A stretch of 18,677 nucleotides of DNA from Methylomicrobium sp035916875 (GCF_035916875.1 NZ_JAXUHN010000061.1:1-18677); one strand, 5' to 3'. Counted from the first letter of the stretch, positions 1-6,763 are shown. Notes: generated from the letters alone by a model not told the origin. A program made the numbers and translations.

Positions 1-198
1 GAGATTCTGCACAAAATGGCCGATGCCTTGATGAAATGGGAAACGATCGACAAGAATCAGATCGACGATTTGATGGCCGGTCGCGATCCGCGTCCGCCGA
101 TGGACGATAACGATTCAGCCGGACGAACCAACATGCAAAAACCCGATAAAGGCGATGATAAGACCGTCAATATCAATAAGCCGGTCGGACAGGTTTGA
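1..198 (+). CDS. ftsH: ATP-dependent zinc metalloprotease FtsH, C-terminal fragment
   Basis: This is the last 65 codons of a gene that begins before the window. The frame is open from base 1. The translated stretch LMKWETIDKNQIDDLMAGRD followed by RPP matches the conserved end of proteobacterial FtsH, where a helix of the peptidase domain is followed by a variable hydrophilic tail. FtsH is a membrane-anchored hexameric AAA+ protease that degrades misfolded membrane proteins and regulators such as LpxC and RpoH. None of the ATPase or HExxH zinc motifs lies inside the window, so the assignment rests on the C-terminal signature alone. The tail is rich in Asp, Asn and Lys, as is usual. An intrinsic terminator follows directly, so ftsH appears to end its transcription unit here. 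Confidence 0.9.
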   Translation, partial: EILHKMADALMKWETIDKNQIDDLMAGRDPRPPMDDNDSAGRTNMQKPDKGDDKTVNINKPVGQV

Positions 199-212
199 GG
201 TGCGCTCATTAT

Positions 213-239
213 GGGGGTGATGATCGCCCCCTTTTTTTT
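213..239 (+). terminator. Rho-independent terminator of ftsH
   Basis: A GGGGG/CCCCC stem, extended by a T-G wobble and a G-C pair, spans 213-231 and is followed by eight T residues (232-239). It starts 15 bases after the ftsH stop codon, the textbook arrangement for intrinsic termination. Confidence 0.9.
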
Positions 240-290
240 GTCCCGAATTTTTAATTTTGCCTCGTTCCTGCGCATGGCGCGGGAACGGGA

Positions 291-1277
291 TTAAAGGGTC
301 GTTTCTTGCGTAGGAATTTTGTCTTTCTGATTCGCCAGGTCGTCAAGATAGCGTCGAAAATGCGCAAGATTTTCTATTTTGACCACGCCGACTTCATTTA
401 GCACCGTTTCATAATAGGAGGCGGCGCGTCCTCCGACAATCAATGCAACCTCGTAGCCGAGCAGTTTGCGCAGCCTTCTCAATTCTTTTTGCACTACATG
501 ATCATCGGAGCTGAAGCTGATGCTGATCGTGACTGCCGCCGCATCGGTAAATTTGACCGCGGCTGCAATTTCTTCGGCCGGCAGATTTGCGCCCAAATAG
601 GTGACTTGCCAACCTTTTAATTCGGCGATTATCGCAGCCAGCAGCGCGCCCAGTTCGTGTAATTGTCCCAATGGCGTCGTGACGACCATTCTGGGCGCGG
701 CAGGAGAGCAGGGCGAATTGTTGCGCAAAATATAGGTCAAGGATCTAATGATCGACGACGCCATATGTTCATGCACTGGCCGAAGTTCGCCGGTTTTCCA
801 ACGTTCTCCGATCAGGGTCAGCAAAGGATCGAGCAAATCTTCAATAAAGTTTTGGATGCCGAGTTCGACGATCGCATTCTCGAAAAGCGATTCCAGCGTT
901 CTGGCGTCGAATGCGGTGACTTCCGCATAACATTTGTGGATATAGGCTTCCGCCAGCGATTTGCTGCCGTTGCCGTTCAGAGGTTGAAGGGGCTTTGCCG
1001 GCGCGGCGGCTTTTTCGCCTTGCAATAGTTTTCTCAATTCATCCAGTGAATAGCGCGCAATACGGCTGATGCTGTGGCCATAACGGGTTGCCTGATTCAG
1101 CAGGGTCAGACGCGCAATGTCCTGGTCGGTATAAACGCGGTGGCCGCCAGCGGTTCGCGTTGGTACGACCGCCTGATAACGGCGTTCCCACGCCCGGACC
1201 AATTCGGTTTTGACTCCGGATCGTTTCGAGACGGTGCTGATCAAATATTGCCCTGAATTATCCTTAATATCTGTCAT
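291..1277 (-). CDS. MerR-family regulator with cobalamin-binding domain (CarH/LitR-like photoreceptor)
   Basis: A 328-residue protein. Residues 11-60 are a MerR winged helix with the signature VRAWERRY and RTAGGHRVYT. Residues 105-185 resemble the helical cap of B12-binding proteins, and residues 195-315 the Rossmann-like cobalamin fold. Trp160, nine residues, then Glu170-His171 form the W-x9-EH motif that in CarH-type proteins contacts the upper axial face of adenosylcobalamin. His207 in QLHELG sits where the lower axial histidine of the E/DxHxxG motif is expected, although the first acidic residue is Gln here. In characterised CarH/LitR proteins the AdoCbl-bound tetramer represses DNA in the dark and light releases it, often controlling carotenoid or photoprotection genes. 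No such gene lies in this window, so targets are unknown. The ATG at 1277 places the HTH at the usual distance from the start. Confidence 0.85.
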   Translation of the reverse strand: MTDIKDNSGQYLISTVSKRSGVKTELVRAWERRYQAVVPTRTAGGHRVYTDQDIARLTLLNQATRYGHSISRIARYSLDELRKLLQGEKAAAPAKPLQPLNGNGSKSLAEAYIHKCYAEVTAFDARTLESLFENAIVELGIQNFIEDLLDPLLTLIGERWKTGELRPVHEHMASSIIRSLTYILRNNSPCSPAAPRMVVTTPLGQLHELGALLAAIIAELKGWQVTYLGANLPAEEIAAAVKFTDAAAVTISISFSSDDHVVQKELRRLRKLLGYEVALIVGGRAASYYETVLNEVGVVKIENLAHFRRYLDDLANQKDKIPTQETTL

Positions 1278-1366
1278 ATCGGCCTGTTTGTAAGCGAAGA
1301 AAGCCCGTCATTGGGAAAAGCAACCTGGGCCGATCAGGCGGTCCTGTATGGATTTGATCATTAATA

Positions 1367-1399
1367 CGTTGTAAGTCATTGAAAGACAATGATACAACG
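1367..1399. promoter_or_regulatory. Imperfect dyad upstream of the MerR/B12 regulator gene
   Basis: CGTTGTA and TCATTG on the left (1367-1381, with AG between them) pair with CAATGA and TACAACG on the right (1387-1399) around a five-base loop. The element lies about 90 bases upstream of the regulator start, between two divergent genes. TTGTA and TACAA ends resemble half-sites bound by CarH/LitR proteins, so autoregulation is plausible but inferred. Confidence 0.4.
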
Positions 1400-1429
1400 G
1401 CCCGGTCAATGATTTCATTATACCATAAC

Positions 1430-1437
1430 TTGTACAA
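1430..1437. promoter_or_regulatory. TTGTACAA palindrome, candidate operator
   Basis: A perfect 8-base palindrome in the intergenic region between the MerR/B12 regulator and the oxidoreductase gene, 28 bases before the oxidoreductase ATG. TGTAC-type cores occur in CarH/LitR operators. An 8-base palindrome alone can occur by chance, so confidence is low. Confidence 0.3.
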
Positions 1438-1464
1438 AACATAGACGACGATTGCACTAGGCGG

Positions 1465-2595
1465 ATGAAGCCGGAACGACGGTATAATGTGACCGGTTTT
1501 ACAGTATCGGATAACGTCTTGGCGGAAACGAAACCAGTGGATTTCTTGATTGTCGGCTTCGGTTTGGCCGGCGGCCTATTGGCATGGGAACTGATTCGGC
1601 GCGGCTGTCGGGTTATCGTTGCCGATGATGGTAAAATCAGTGCTTCGCAGGTCGCGGCTGGTTTGATCAATCCGGTAACCGGTCAGCGCTTCGTTAAAAC
1701 CGCCGAAATCGATCATTTATTGCCGGCTGCCAGGGCGTATTACGCGGATTTGGCGAAAGTTTTCACGCGCCCCTTTTATATCGAAAAACCGATGCAGCGT
1801 CAGTTGCGTAGCGAGAAGGAAGTCATGCAGTGCCGGAAACGGTTGGAAGCTGACGATTATCGGGGCTATTTGGGCGGCATTGTCGCGCCTTCGGATCGGG
1901 ACGATCTCGTGGGCTATCTGGAACAAAAACAGACCGGTTATTTGCTGACGCAGCCGTTACTGGTCTGTTTGGCGGATTATTTCCGCGCCAGTTCGGCTTA
2001 CCGGCAAGCACAGTTTGATTACCGTGATCTGCAATTTGATCCGGTGTTGCAATGGCAGGAGTTTTGTCCCCGCCGGATCATTTTTTGCGAAGGCTTTCGA
2101 GCGAGCGACAATCCCTGGTTTGCGTGGTTGCCGATGCGACCGGCGAAGGGCGAGATTTTGACCTTGGAGCACGCCTTGCCGATACCCGACCGGTTATTCA
2201 ATGATGGCCGTTGGCTTTTGCCGGTCGGCAGCGGCCGGGTTCGTCTGGGCGCTACCTTCGACCGCGACCGTATCGACAGCCGAACCACCGAGCAGGCCAA
2301 AACGGAACTGATCGCGGCGGGCGAACGGCTGTTCCCGGGTCTGAAGGACGCACGATTGATCGCGCACGCGGCGGGCGTCCGCCCTTGTACGGAGGATAGG
2401 CAGCCCTTGATCGGTAAGCACCCGCAACTGGCGCAACTGAATATCTTCAACGGCTTCGGCGCGAAAGGCAGCTTGATGATCCCCTGGTATTGCCGCCGCT
2501 TTGCCGATTATCTCCTGAAAGGCGATACTTTACCCCTATCCTGCGATATTAAACGTTATGAAAGAACGCATTTCCCTGGTTGCCAAAGCCCATGA
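1465..2595 (+). CDS. FAD-dependent oxidoreductase, DAO/MnmC(o)-like
   Basis: A 376-residue protein of the D-amino-acid/glycine oxidase fold. Residues 26-55 give the FAD-binding beta-alpha-beta unit, with GFGLAG at 31-36 followed by an acidic strand end. The C-terminal GVRPCTEDRQPLIG and NGFGAKGS segments are the second flavin-contacting region of this superfamily. Members oxidise secondary amines; the C-terminal half of MnmC uses the same fold to remove the carboxymethyl group from cmnm5(s2)U34 in tRNA. The gene overlaps the downstream MnmM-like methyltransferase gene by 38 bases, which suggests that its substrate is that tRNA modification, but this is inferred. The start is uncertain: the ATG at 1465 has only a weak, close purine tract, TATAAT lies just inside the frame at 1483, and GTG 1489 or TTG 1519 would still keep the FAD motif. 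Confidence 0.75.
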   Translation: MKPERRYNVTGFTVSDNVLAETKPVDFLIVGFGLAGGLLAWELIRRGCRVIVADDGKISASQVAAGLINPVTGQRFVKTAEIDHLLPAARAYYADLAKVFTRPFYIEKPMQRQLRSEKEVMQCRKRLEADDYRGYLGGIVAPSDRDDLVGYLEQKQTGYLLTQPLLVCLADYFRASSAYRQAQFDYRDLQFDPVLQWQEFCPRRIIFCEGFRASDNPWFAWLPMRPAKGEILTLEHALPIPDRLFNDGRWLLPVGSGRVRLGATFDRDRIDSRTTEQAKTELIAAGERLFPGLKDARLIAHAAGVRPCTEDRQPLIGKHPQLAQLNIFNGFGAKGSLMIPWYCRRFADYLLKGDTLPLSCDIKRYERTHFPGCQSP

Positions 2596-3142
2596 ACGGA
2601 TCGGCGCGTACCTGCGTCCGGGCGCGATAGCGATCGATGCGACGGTCGGCAATGGTTATGATACGTTGTTTCTGTTGTGGCAAGTTGCGCCGGGCGGCAG
2701 GGTTTACGGCTTCGACATTCAGCGTTCCGCGCTGGAGTCCGCCGAAACCAAAATCAACGACCCTGAATTGCGCGCCTGTCTGACCTTATTCGCTGACAGC
2801 CATGCGCGGATGGCCGAATGGATACCCCAAGAGGATCACGGATCGATCGGCGCGATCATGTTCAATCTCGGCTACCTGCCCGGCGGCGATAAAGCCGTGA
2901 CGACCCGGACCGAATCGACGCTGGCCGCGCTGGCGGCGGCGAGTCGGTTGCTGAGTCCCGGCGGCATCATCACGATCGTGGCTTATCCGGGGCATACGAG
3001 CGGTGCACCCGAGACCGAACGGGTCAGGCGCTGGTGCGAAGCGATTGACCCCCAATGCTTCAAGGTCGAGCTGATCCACGCCAAACCGAACGATGATACC
3101 GCACCCAGGCTGTTTGTGGTGACTCGGACCTGTGTTGAGTGA
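2558..3142 (+). CDS. mnmM: MnmM/YtqB-type tRNA 5-aminomethyl(-2-thio)uridine methyltransferase
   Basis: A 194-residue class I SAM-dependent methyltransferase of the YtqB family (formerly called rRNA methylase). DATVGNGYDT at 27-36 is the SAM-binding motif I in the form peculiar to this family. NLGYLPGGDK at 103-112 is its motif IV, and YPGH at 143-146 is a further family signature. Known members in Firmicutes methylate nm5(s2)U34 of tRNA to mnm5(s2)U34, completing the wobble base that MnmC makes in enterobacteria. The start lies inside the 3' end of the FAD oxidoreductase gene and has no clear ribosome-binding site, which points to translational coupling. The length is typical. The family assignment is strong; the exact substrate in this organism is inferred. 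Confidence 0.8.
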   Translation: MKERISLVAKAHERIGAYLRPGAIAIDATVGNGYDTLFLLWQVAPGGRVYGFDIQRSALESAETKINDPELRACLTLFADSHARMAEWIPQEDHGSIGAIMFNLGYLPGGDKAVTTRTESTLAALAAASRLLSPGGIITIVAYPGHTSGAPETERVRRWCEAIDPQCFKVELIHAKPNDDTAPRLFVVTRTCVE

Positions 3143-3247
3143 GCTTTGTCCAGGCATTGATTTTTTACAGTATGATCACCCTTGTGAAGCCCATTCCGAT
3201 ACGCAAGCAAAGCATTGATCGCGTCAAATCACACTCTCGGTAACCTT

Positions 3248-3589
3248 ATGGCCAATAATAAACAGACTTATCAGAAACCGTCGCCGCAAACTCAGGAAGA
3301 AGCGCTCAAGATCGCGAAAGCCACGCAGCGTCCGGCGCAGACGAAAGAACAGACCAAACTGATTGCCCAAGGCATTCAAAAAGGTATCGATCAGTATAAA
3401 AAACAGCAAAAAGAAAAAGCTAGGGAGTTGAGCAAAAGGCTGAAGAAGGCTTCGCGGCACACCGAACCATCGGTGCAGGAGGAGGCGTCGCCAAGCGAAG
3501 CGATAATCGTTTATCGGCAGCATTGGTTGCCCTGGCTGCTGCTTGGCTTGACCTGGCTGGGTATAGGGGTTGACTGGCTGATGCGTTGA
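3248..3589 (+). CDS. DUF2956 family protein with C-terminal membrane segment
   Basis: A 113-residue protein starting MANNKQTYQKPS. The first 70 residues are highly charged, with the pattern QTQEEALKIAKATQRP then QTKEQTKLIAQGIQKGI and a Lys-rich helix, which matches the DUF2956 family known from gammaproteobacteria. Residues about 93-111 (LPWLLLGLTWLGIGVDW) form one transmembrane helix. It is therefore probably a small inner-membrane protein with a cytoplasmic basic coil; no function is established. ATG 3248 is preferred to the in-frame TTG at 3215 because family members begin with this motif. A possible promoter (TATGAT at 3171-3176) lies in the 105-base gap after the mnmM-like gene. Confidence 0.75.
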   Translation: MANNKQTYQKPSPQTQEEALKIAKATQRPAQTKEQTKLIAQGIQKGIDQYKKQQKEKARELSKRLKKASRHTEPSVQEEASPSEAIIVYRQHWLPWLLLGLTWLGIGVDWLMR

Positions 3590-3607
3590 GCCGTCCGCCG
3601 ACCGTTC

Positions 3608-4327
3608 TCAATCGGCGGGCCAGGGCAGTTCCGGGAAAAACTCGGCCTGCATGCGGCGGCAGTAGTCATACAGGTTTTGCCTGCTCCTTGCATGGTCTTT
3701 CAGCGGCGACTCGATCGGACTGCCGACGATATTGACCAGAATGCCATAGGCGCTGGCGTCCAGGCTGGTCGGTTGAGCGCCCATGAAATAGGGTTTGTCG
3801 CCAAGGAAATCCGCCAGGCTGTCGATATCCTCGTTGCCGAGCGCGAATTTTTCCTGATCGCTCAGGTGGCCGATGCCGTGCCCTAAAATCTGCTTCTTGA
3901 TTCTTTTCCGATAAATCGCTGCGGCCACATCGCGGGCTATCGGCGACAGCACGCCGAAAATCGCCTGTTTGTTGGCTTGCCAGTTGCTTTCGCCATAATC
4001 CCAGCGCGTCACCATGGTGACCCAATACAGATGTTCCTCCAGCAGTCGCTGAAATGATTTGGCGGTCGCCTGTTGTTCGGGTGAGAGGTGCGCGTCCTCG
4101 CCATGGCCGTATTTCGACTGTAAATGATGCAAAGTCAGACGGGAATCGGCGACTCTCTGGCCCTCGTCATCGATAAACGGCAGCTTGCCCCTAGGCGCCT
4201 TCAGCGGCAAAGTTTCGACGATCTGGTAGGGAATATTGTGCATGCGCAAGTAGGTTTCGAGTTTGACGCAGAACTGGCTCAGGTTCGGCAGCCCCCAGGT
4301 GCGGGCGAATTGATAGAGTGTGATCAT
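3608..4327 (-). CDS. Glutathione S-transferase family protein, Fax/metaxin-like
   Basis: A 239-residue protein. Residues 1-75 are a thioredoxin-like GST N-terminal domain of the type seen in Fax/metaxin proteins: MITLYQFARTWGLPNLSQFC, then PRGKLPFIDDEG and VADSRLTLHHL. Residues about 90-235 form the helical C-terminal domain. Cys20 lies at the position of the usual conserved cysteine of this group. Bacterial members are poorly characterised and may bind glutathione or hydrophobic electrophiles. The gene is divergent from an HxlR regulator with repeated dyads in between, a common arrangement for an electrophile- or redox-inducible enzyme and its regulator. Regulation by that protein is inferred. 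Confidence 0.8.
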   Translation of the reverse strand: MITLYQFARTWGLPNLSQFCVKLETYLRMHNIPYQIVETLPLKAPRGKLPFIDDEGQRVADSRLTLHHLQSKYGHGEDAHLSPEQQATAKSFQRLLEEHLYWVTMVTRWDYGESNWQANKQAIFGVLSPIARDVAAAIYRKRIKKQILGHGIGHLSDQEKFALGNEDIDSLADFLGDKPYFMGAQPTSLDASAYGILVNIVGSPIESPLKDHARSRQNLYDYCRRMQAEFFPELPWPAD

Positions 4328-4357
4328 TTTTTTCTTCGTTATGTGTCTATGATATAG

Positions 4358-4382
4358 TTAGTTTTAAATTGCAAGTCACTAT
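4358..4382. promoter_or_regulatory. Degenerate HxlR-type operator copy
   Basis: The half-site TGCAAGTCACTAT (4370-4382) repeats 35 bases later as TGCAAGTGACTAT. A partial left half (AGTTT at 4360-4364, against ACTTG in the strong site) lies at the expected distance, giving a weak dyad within the GST-hxlR intergenic region. Confidence 0.4.
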
Positions 4383-4392
4383 GCTAGACCTA

Positions 4393-4417
4393 TAACTTGT
4401 AAAATGCAAGTGACTAT
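4393..4417. promoter_or_regulatory. Candidate HxlR operator
   Basis: ACTTG (4395-4399) and CAAGT (4407-4411) form a dyad with a 7-base spacer, and the right half continues as GACTAT, matching the copy 35 bases upstream. HxlR proteins bind dyads of about this length as dimers, usually next to their own gene. The site lies 23 bases before the hxlR-like start codon. Confidence 0.5.
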
Positions 4418-4439
4418 CGAGAAGTAACCGGATTGAAAA

Positions 4440-4832
4440 ATGAATGACTTAAATCAAGCGCAATTTGAACGTTCCCGCTGCCCTGTCGCGAATGTACTGG
4501 ACGTGTTTGGCGATAAATGGACATTGTTGGTGGTACGCGATCTGGTGCTGGGCAAATCGCGTTTCGGCGAGTTCAGCGAATCCGCCGAGGCGATTCCGAC
4601 CAACATTCTGGCGGAGCGTCTGAAAAGGCTGGAGCTAGGCGGTATCGTGACGAAAACGCCTTATTGCCGCAAACCGCTGCGTTATCAATATGAATTGACT
4701 GAAAAGGGTAGGGATTTGATACCGGTGCTCGAAGCGATGGTCGTCTGGGCGGGTAAGCATGTACCCGGTACGAAGGTGTTTCCACGTTACGTCCATTCGG
4801 TCGAGGGTGTAGATCCTAACCCCTTTGGATGA
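4440..4832 (+). CDS. HxlR-family transcriptional regulator
   Basis: A 130-residue winged-helix protein. RCPVANVLDVFGDKWTLLVV with RDL spans residues 13-34 and is the hallmark of the HxlR/YodB family. NILAERLKRLELGGIV (55-70) is the recognition region and RYQYELTEKG (about 82-91) the wing. Cys14 corresponds to the N-terminal cysteine that senses quinones, diamide or hypochlorite in several family members. The gene is divergent from the GST-like gene, with paired operator-like repeats between them, so it probably controls that gene and itself in response to electrophiles or oxidants. The ATG at 4440 has a modest GGA eight bases upstream. Confidence 0.9.
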   Translation: MNDLNQAQFERSRCPVANVLDVFGDKWTLLVVRDLVLGKSRFGEFSESAEAIPTNILAERLKRLELGGIVTKTPYCRKPLRYQYELTEKGRDLIPVLEAMVVWAGKHVPGTKVFPRYVHSVEGVDPNPFG

Positions 4833-4878
4833 ACTGAGTATTCCAGTCACGGGTGAGCAAACAGCTTCATCGTTTGCG

Positions 4879-4921
4879 CCCACCTCTTGCAGCAAAGTCG
4901 GTGGGCAGAGAAGCGCTGCCC
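4879..4921. terminator. Paired hairpins between convergent hxlR-like and tatC genes
   Basis: CCCACC (4879-4884) pairs with GGTGGG (4900-4905), with TTGC/GCAA able to pair inside. GGGCAG (4903-4908) pairs with CTGCCC (4916-4921). The stems share bases, so they are alternatives. They lie between two convergent stop codons and may act as a bidirectional terminator, but no T tract follows. Confidence 0.35.
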
Positions 4922-4940
4922 GGCCTACAACTGGGTCGTA

Positions 4941-5708
4941 TTAAGAGTGCGTCAATTCCTTGCCGGAGTCGGCGTCCGCGCGCACAAACAGACGCGAGCA
5001 CAGCAAGCCGGCTTCGAACAGCAGCCACATCGGCACCGCCAGCAATGTCTGTGAAATCACGTCGGGCGGGGTCAGCACCATGCCGACGATGAAGGCGCCG
5101 ACGATGACATAGGGGCGTTGTTCGGCGAGCGCCTGCGGGGTCACGAGGCCTGTCCAGACCAGTACGACCGTGAAAATCGGCACCTCGAAACAAACGCCGA
5201 ACGCGAAGAACAGGGTCAGCACGAAGTCGAGGTAATGGCTGATGTCGGTCATCACGGTCACGCCGGCGGGGGCGGCGGCGGTCAGGAACTTGAACATCAG
5301 CGGAAACACCACGAAATACGCGAATGCCACACCGAGAAAGAAGAGTAGGGTGCTGGCAAACAGTAACGGCAGGATGAAGCGCCGCTCGTGTTGGTAAAGC
5401 CCTGGCGCCACGAAGGCCCAGAACTGGTACAAAAGATAAGGGATCGAAATGAAGATCGAAACGACCAGCGCGAGTTTGAATGGGGTAAAAAACGGCGAAG
5501 CGACTTCGATCGCGATCATGCTGCTGTTTGCGGGCATGTGCTTCATCAAGGGGCCGGCCAGGATCGCGTAAATATCGTTCGCGTAAAAAGACAGCGCCAG
5601 GAAGACCAGCAGCACGCAGATGACCGCGCGCAACAGGCGGTCGCGCAGTTCGATCAAGTGGCTGAGGAAGGGTAGTTCCTGGGCGTCGTTCGGATTATTT
5701 GGAGTCAT
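4941..5708 (-). CDS. tatC: Sec-independent protein translocase TatC
   Basis: A 255-residue polytopic inner-membrane protein, the receptor for twin-arginine signal peptides. FLSHLIELRDRLLRA near residue 15 is the conserved N-terminal amphipathic segment. SPFFTPFKLAL and YQFWAFVAPGLYQHERR are the first periplasmic loop and the cytoplasmic loop with the conserved Glu. Hydrophobic segments account for six transmembrane helices. I chose the ATG at 5708 (MTPNNPNDAQELPF) rather than the upstream frame extension because it fits family length and overlaps the tatB stop by 14 bases, which implies coupling. It is the last gene of the tatABC group; the C-terminus ends in a short polar tail. Confidence 0.95.
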   Translation of the reverse strand: MTPNNPNDAQELPFLSHLIELRDRLLRAVICVLLVFLALSFYANDIYAILAGPLMKHMPANSSMIAIEVASPFFTPFKLALVVSIFISIPYLLYQFWAFVAPGLYQHERRFILPLLFASTLLFFLGVAFAYFVVFPLMFKFLTAAAPAGVTVMTDISHYLDFVLTLFFAFGVCFEVPIFTVVLVWTGLVTPQALAEQRPYVIVGAFIVGMVLTPPDVISQTLLAVPMWLLFEAGLLCSRLFVRADADSGKELTHS

Positions 5709-6018
5709 GCAGGTCTTCGTCGTGGGTTGGGCTGTCTGGCAAATGCTCGAGTGAAGATCTGAGTGAATCCGCGGCGTTCCGGGTTTCATCCATCAATTCT
5801 TGCAGTTGCTTGAGGTCGTCCTGTTGTTGGAATGCCTGTCTGATTTCTTCGGCATGCAGTTCGGCGCTGATTTCGGCCTTGGCGTCGGCAATCATCCGCC
5901 GGGTTTTGCCGATCCAGTAGCCCGCGATCCGGGCGACCTTCGGAAGCCGCTCGGGGCCTATTACCAACAGGCTGACCAGCGCGACCATCATAATTTCGGA
6001 GAAGCCTATTTCAAACAT
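5695..6018 (-). CDS. tatB: Sec-independent protein translocase TatB
   Basis: A 107-residue protein starting MFEIGFSEIMMVALVSLLVI, the classic TatB N-terminal helix, followed by GPERLPKVAR, an amphipathic helix and an acidic, glutamine-rich tail. TatB forms the substrate-binding complex with TatC. It is encoded three bases after tatA and overlaps tatC, so the three are one transcription unit. Confidence 0.95.
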   Translation of the reverse strand: MFEIGFSEIMMVALVSLLVIGPERLPKVARIAGYWIGKTRRMIADAKAEISAELHAEEIRQAFQQQDDLKQLQELMDETRNAADSLRSSLEHLPDSPTHDEDLHDSK

Positions 6019-6021
6019 CGG

Positions 6022-6234
6022 CTAGGTTTTTTCTTGCTGTTTGGTCGCCGTTTCGCCGTCGATCGGCTTTTTGTCTTTGGCGACCGGCGTTGGAGCGTCC
6101 TGATCCTTGACCGCGTTCTTGAAGCCTTTTATCGCGGCGCCCAGATCGGCGCCGACATTGCGCAACCGTTGGGTGCCGAACACCACCACCACGATCAGCA
6201 GTAATAATAATAATTCGGAGATACCGATGCCCAT
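6022..6234 (-). CDS. tatA: Sec-independent protein translocase TatA
   Basis: A 70-residue single-span protein. MGIGISELLLLLLIVVVVFG is the transmembrane helix, and FGTQRLRNVGADLGAAIKGF is the hinge plus amphipathic helix that marks TatA. TatA oligomers form the transient passage for folded, often cofactor-containing proteins. The ATG at 6234 is preceded by AGAGG about seven bases away and gives the usual protein length, so the upstream frame extension is not used. The 211 bases separating it from hisE contain a palindromic element and may include a tat promoter. Confidence 0.95.
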   Translation of the reverse strand: MGIGISELLLLLLIVVVVFGTQRLRNVGADLGAAIKGFKNAVKDQDAPTPVAKDKKPIDGETATKQQEKT

Positions 6235-6372
6235 GGATTTTACCTCTTGCTGAAGATTGGGGGGCTTGTGCTTGAATTCTGAGAGAGTTTTAAGGAGAGT
6301 TTGCGCGTTTGTGCGGTTGACTTTTGCGCACAGAGCGTCACTGCCAGTGTTGTGAAAAATAGATTTCAAGGG

Positions 6373-6420
6373 AGGGTGGATACATTCACAGAGCACAAGT
6401 GCGCCCCCCTTATCCACCCT
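6373..6420. repeat. Palindromic intergenic element between hisE and tatA
   Basis: AGGGTGGATA (6373-6382) and TATCCACCCT (6411-6420) are perfect 10-base inverted repeats around a 28-base centre containing a C-rich run. Sequences with GGGTGGATAAG ends recur as intergenic repeats in many proteobacteria, so this is probably a degenerate copy of such an element. It could also act as an attenuator between the his and tat genes. Confidence 0.55.
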
Positions 6421-6445
6421 ACCATATTATAACCAGACTCTAGGT

Positions 6446-6763
6446 TTATTTTTGACGCTGCGCCTTTTCTTCGATGCCAGACAGCCCGAAGCGCCGTTGC
6501 AATTCGTCCAATACATCGTCGGGACCGAGTCCTTGCTGGGCCAGCAACACCATGCAATGAAACCATAAATCGGCCGTTTCATAAATGATTTGCTGTTTGT
6601 CGCCGCTCTTCGCGGCGATCACCGTTTCGGTCGCTTCCTCGCCGATCTTTTTCAGGATTGTGTCCAGGCCTTTCGCATAAAGGCTCGCGACATAGGATTT
6701 GTCCGCCGTTTGTTGTTTGCGCTGTTCCAGCACGTCTGCCAGTTGTTGTAATACGTCGCTCAT
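6446..6763 (-). CDS. hisE: Phosphoribosyl-ATP pyrophosphatase HisE
   Basis: A 105-residue MazG-like all-alpha enzyme that hydrolyses phosphoribosyl-ATP to phosphoribosyl-AMP, the second step of histidine synthesis. KKIGEEATETVIAAK (about 38-52) and YETADLWFH (61-69) carry the acidic residues that bind magnesium (Glu42, Glu43, Glu46, Glu62, Asp65). It is a separate gene here, not fused to HisI as in enterobacteria. Its ATG overlaps the hisI stop by four bases. Confidence 0.95.
   Translation of the reverse strand: MSDVLQQLADVLEQRKQQTADKSYVASLYAKGLDTILKKIGEEATETVIAAKSGDKQQIIYETADLWFHCMVLLAQQGLGPDDVLDELQRRFGLSGIEEKAQRQK

Noticed and set aside
1483..1488. TATAAT as a -10 box for the FAD oxidoreductase gene
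   Set aside because: It lies inside the predicted reading frame and no -35-like hexamer occurs at 16-18 bases upstream. It would only make sense if translation starts later, so it is noted as a doubt about the start and not as a promoter.
5709..5789. A 27-codon N-terminal extension of TatC
   Set aside because: It lies fully within tatB, and family members start near the MTPNNP position.
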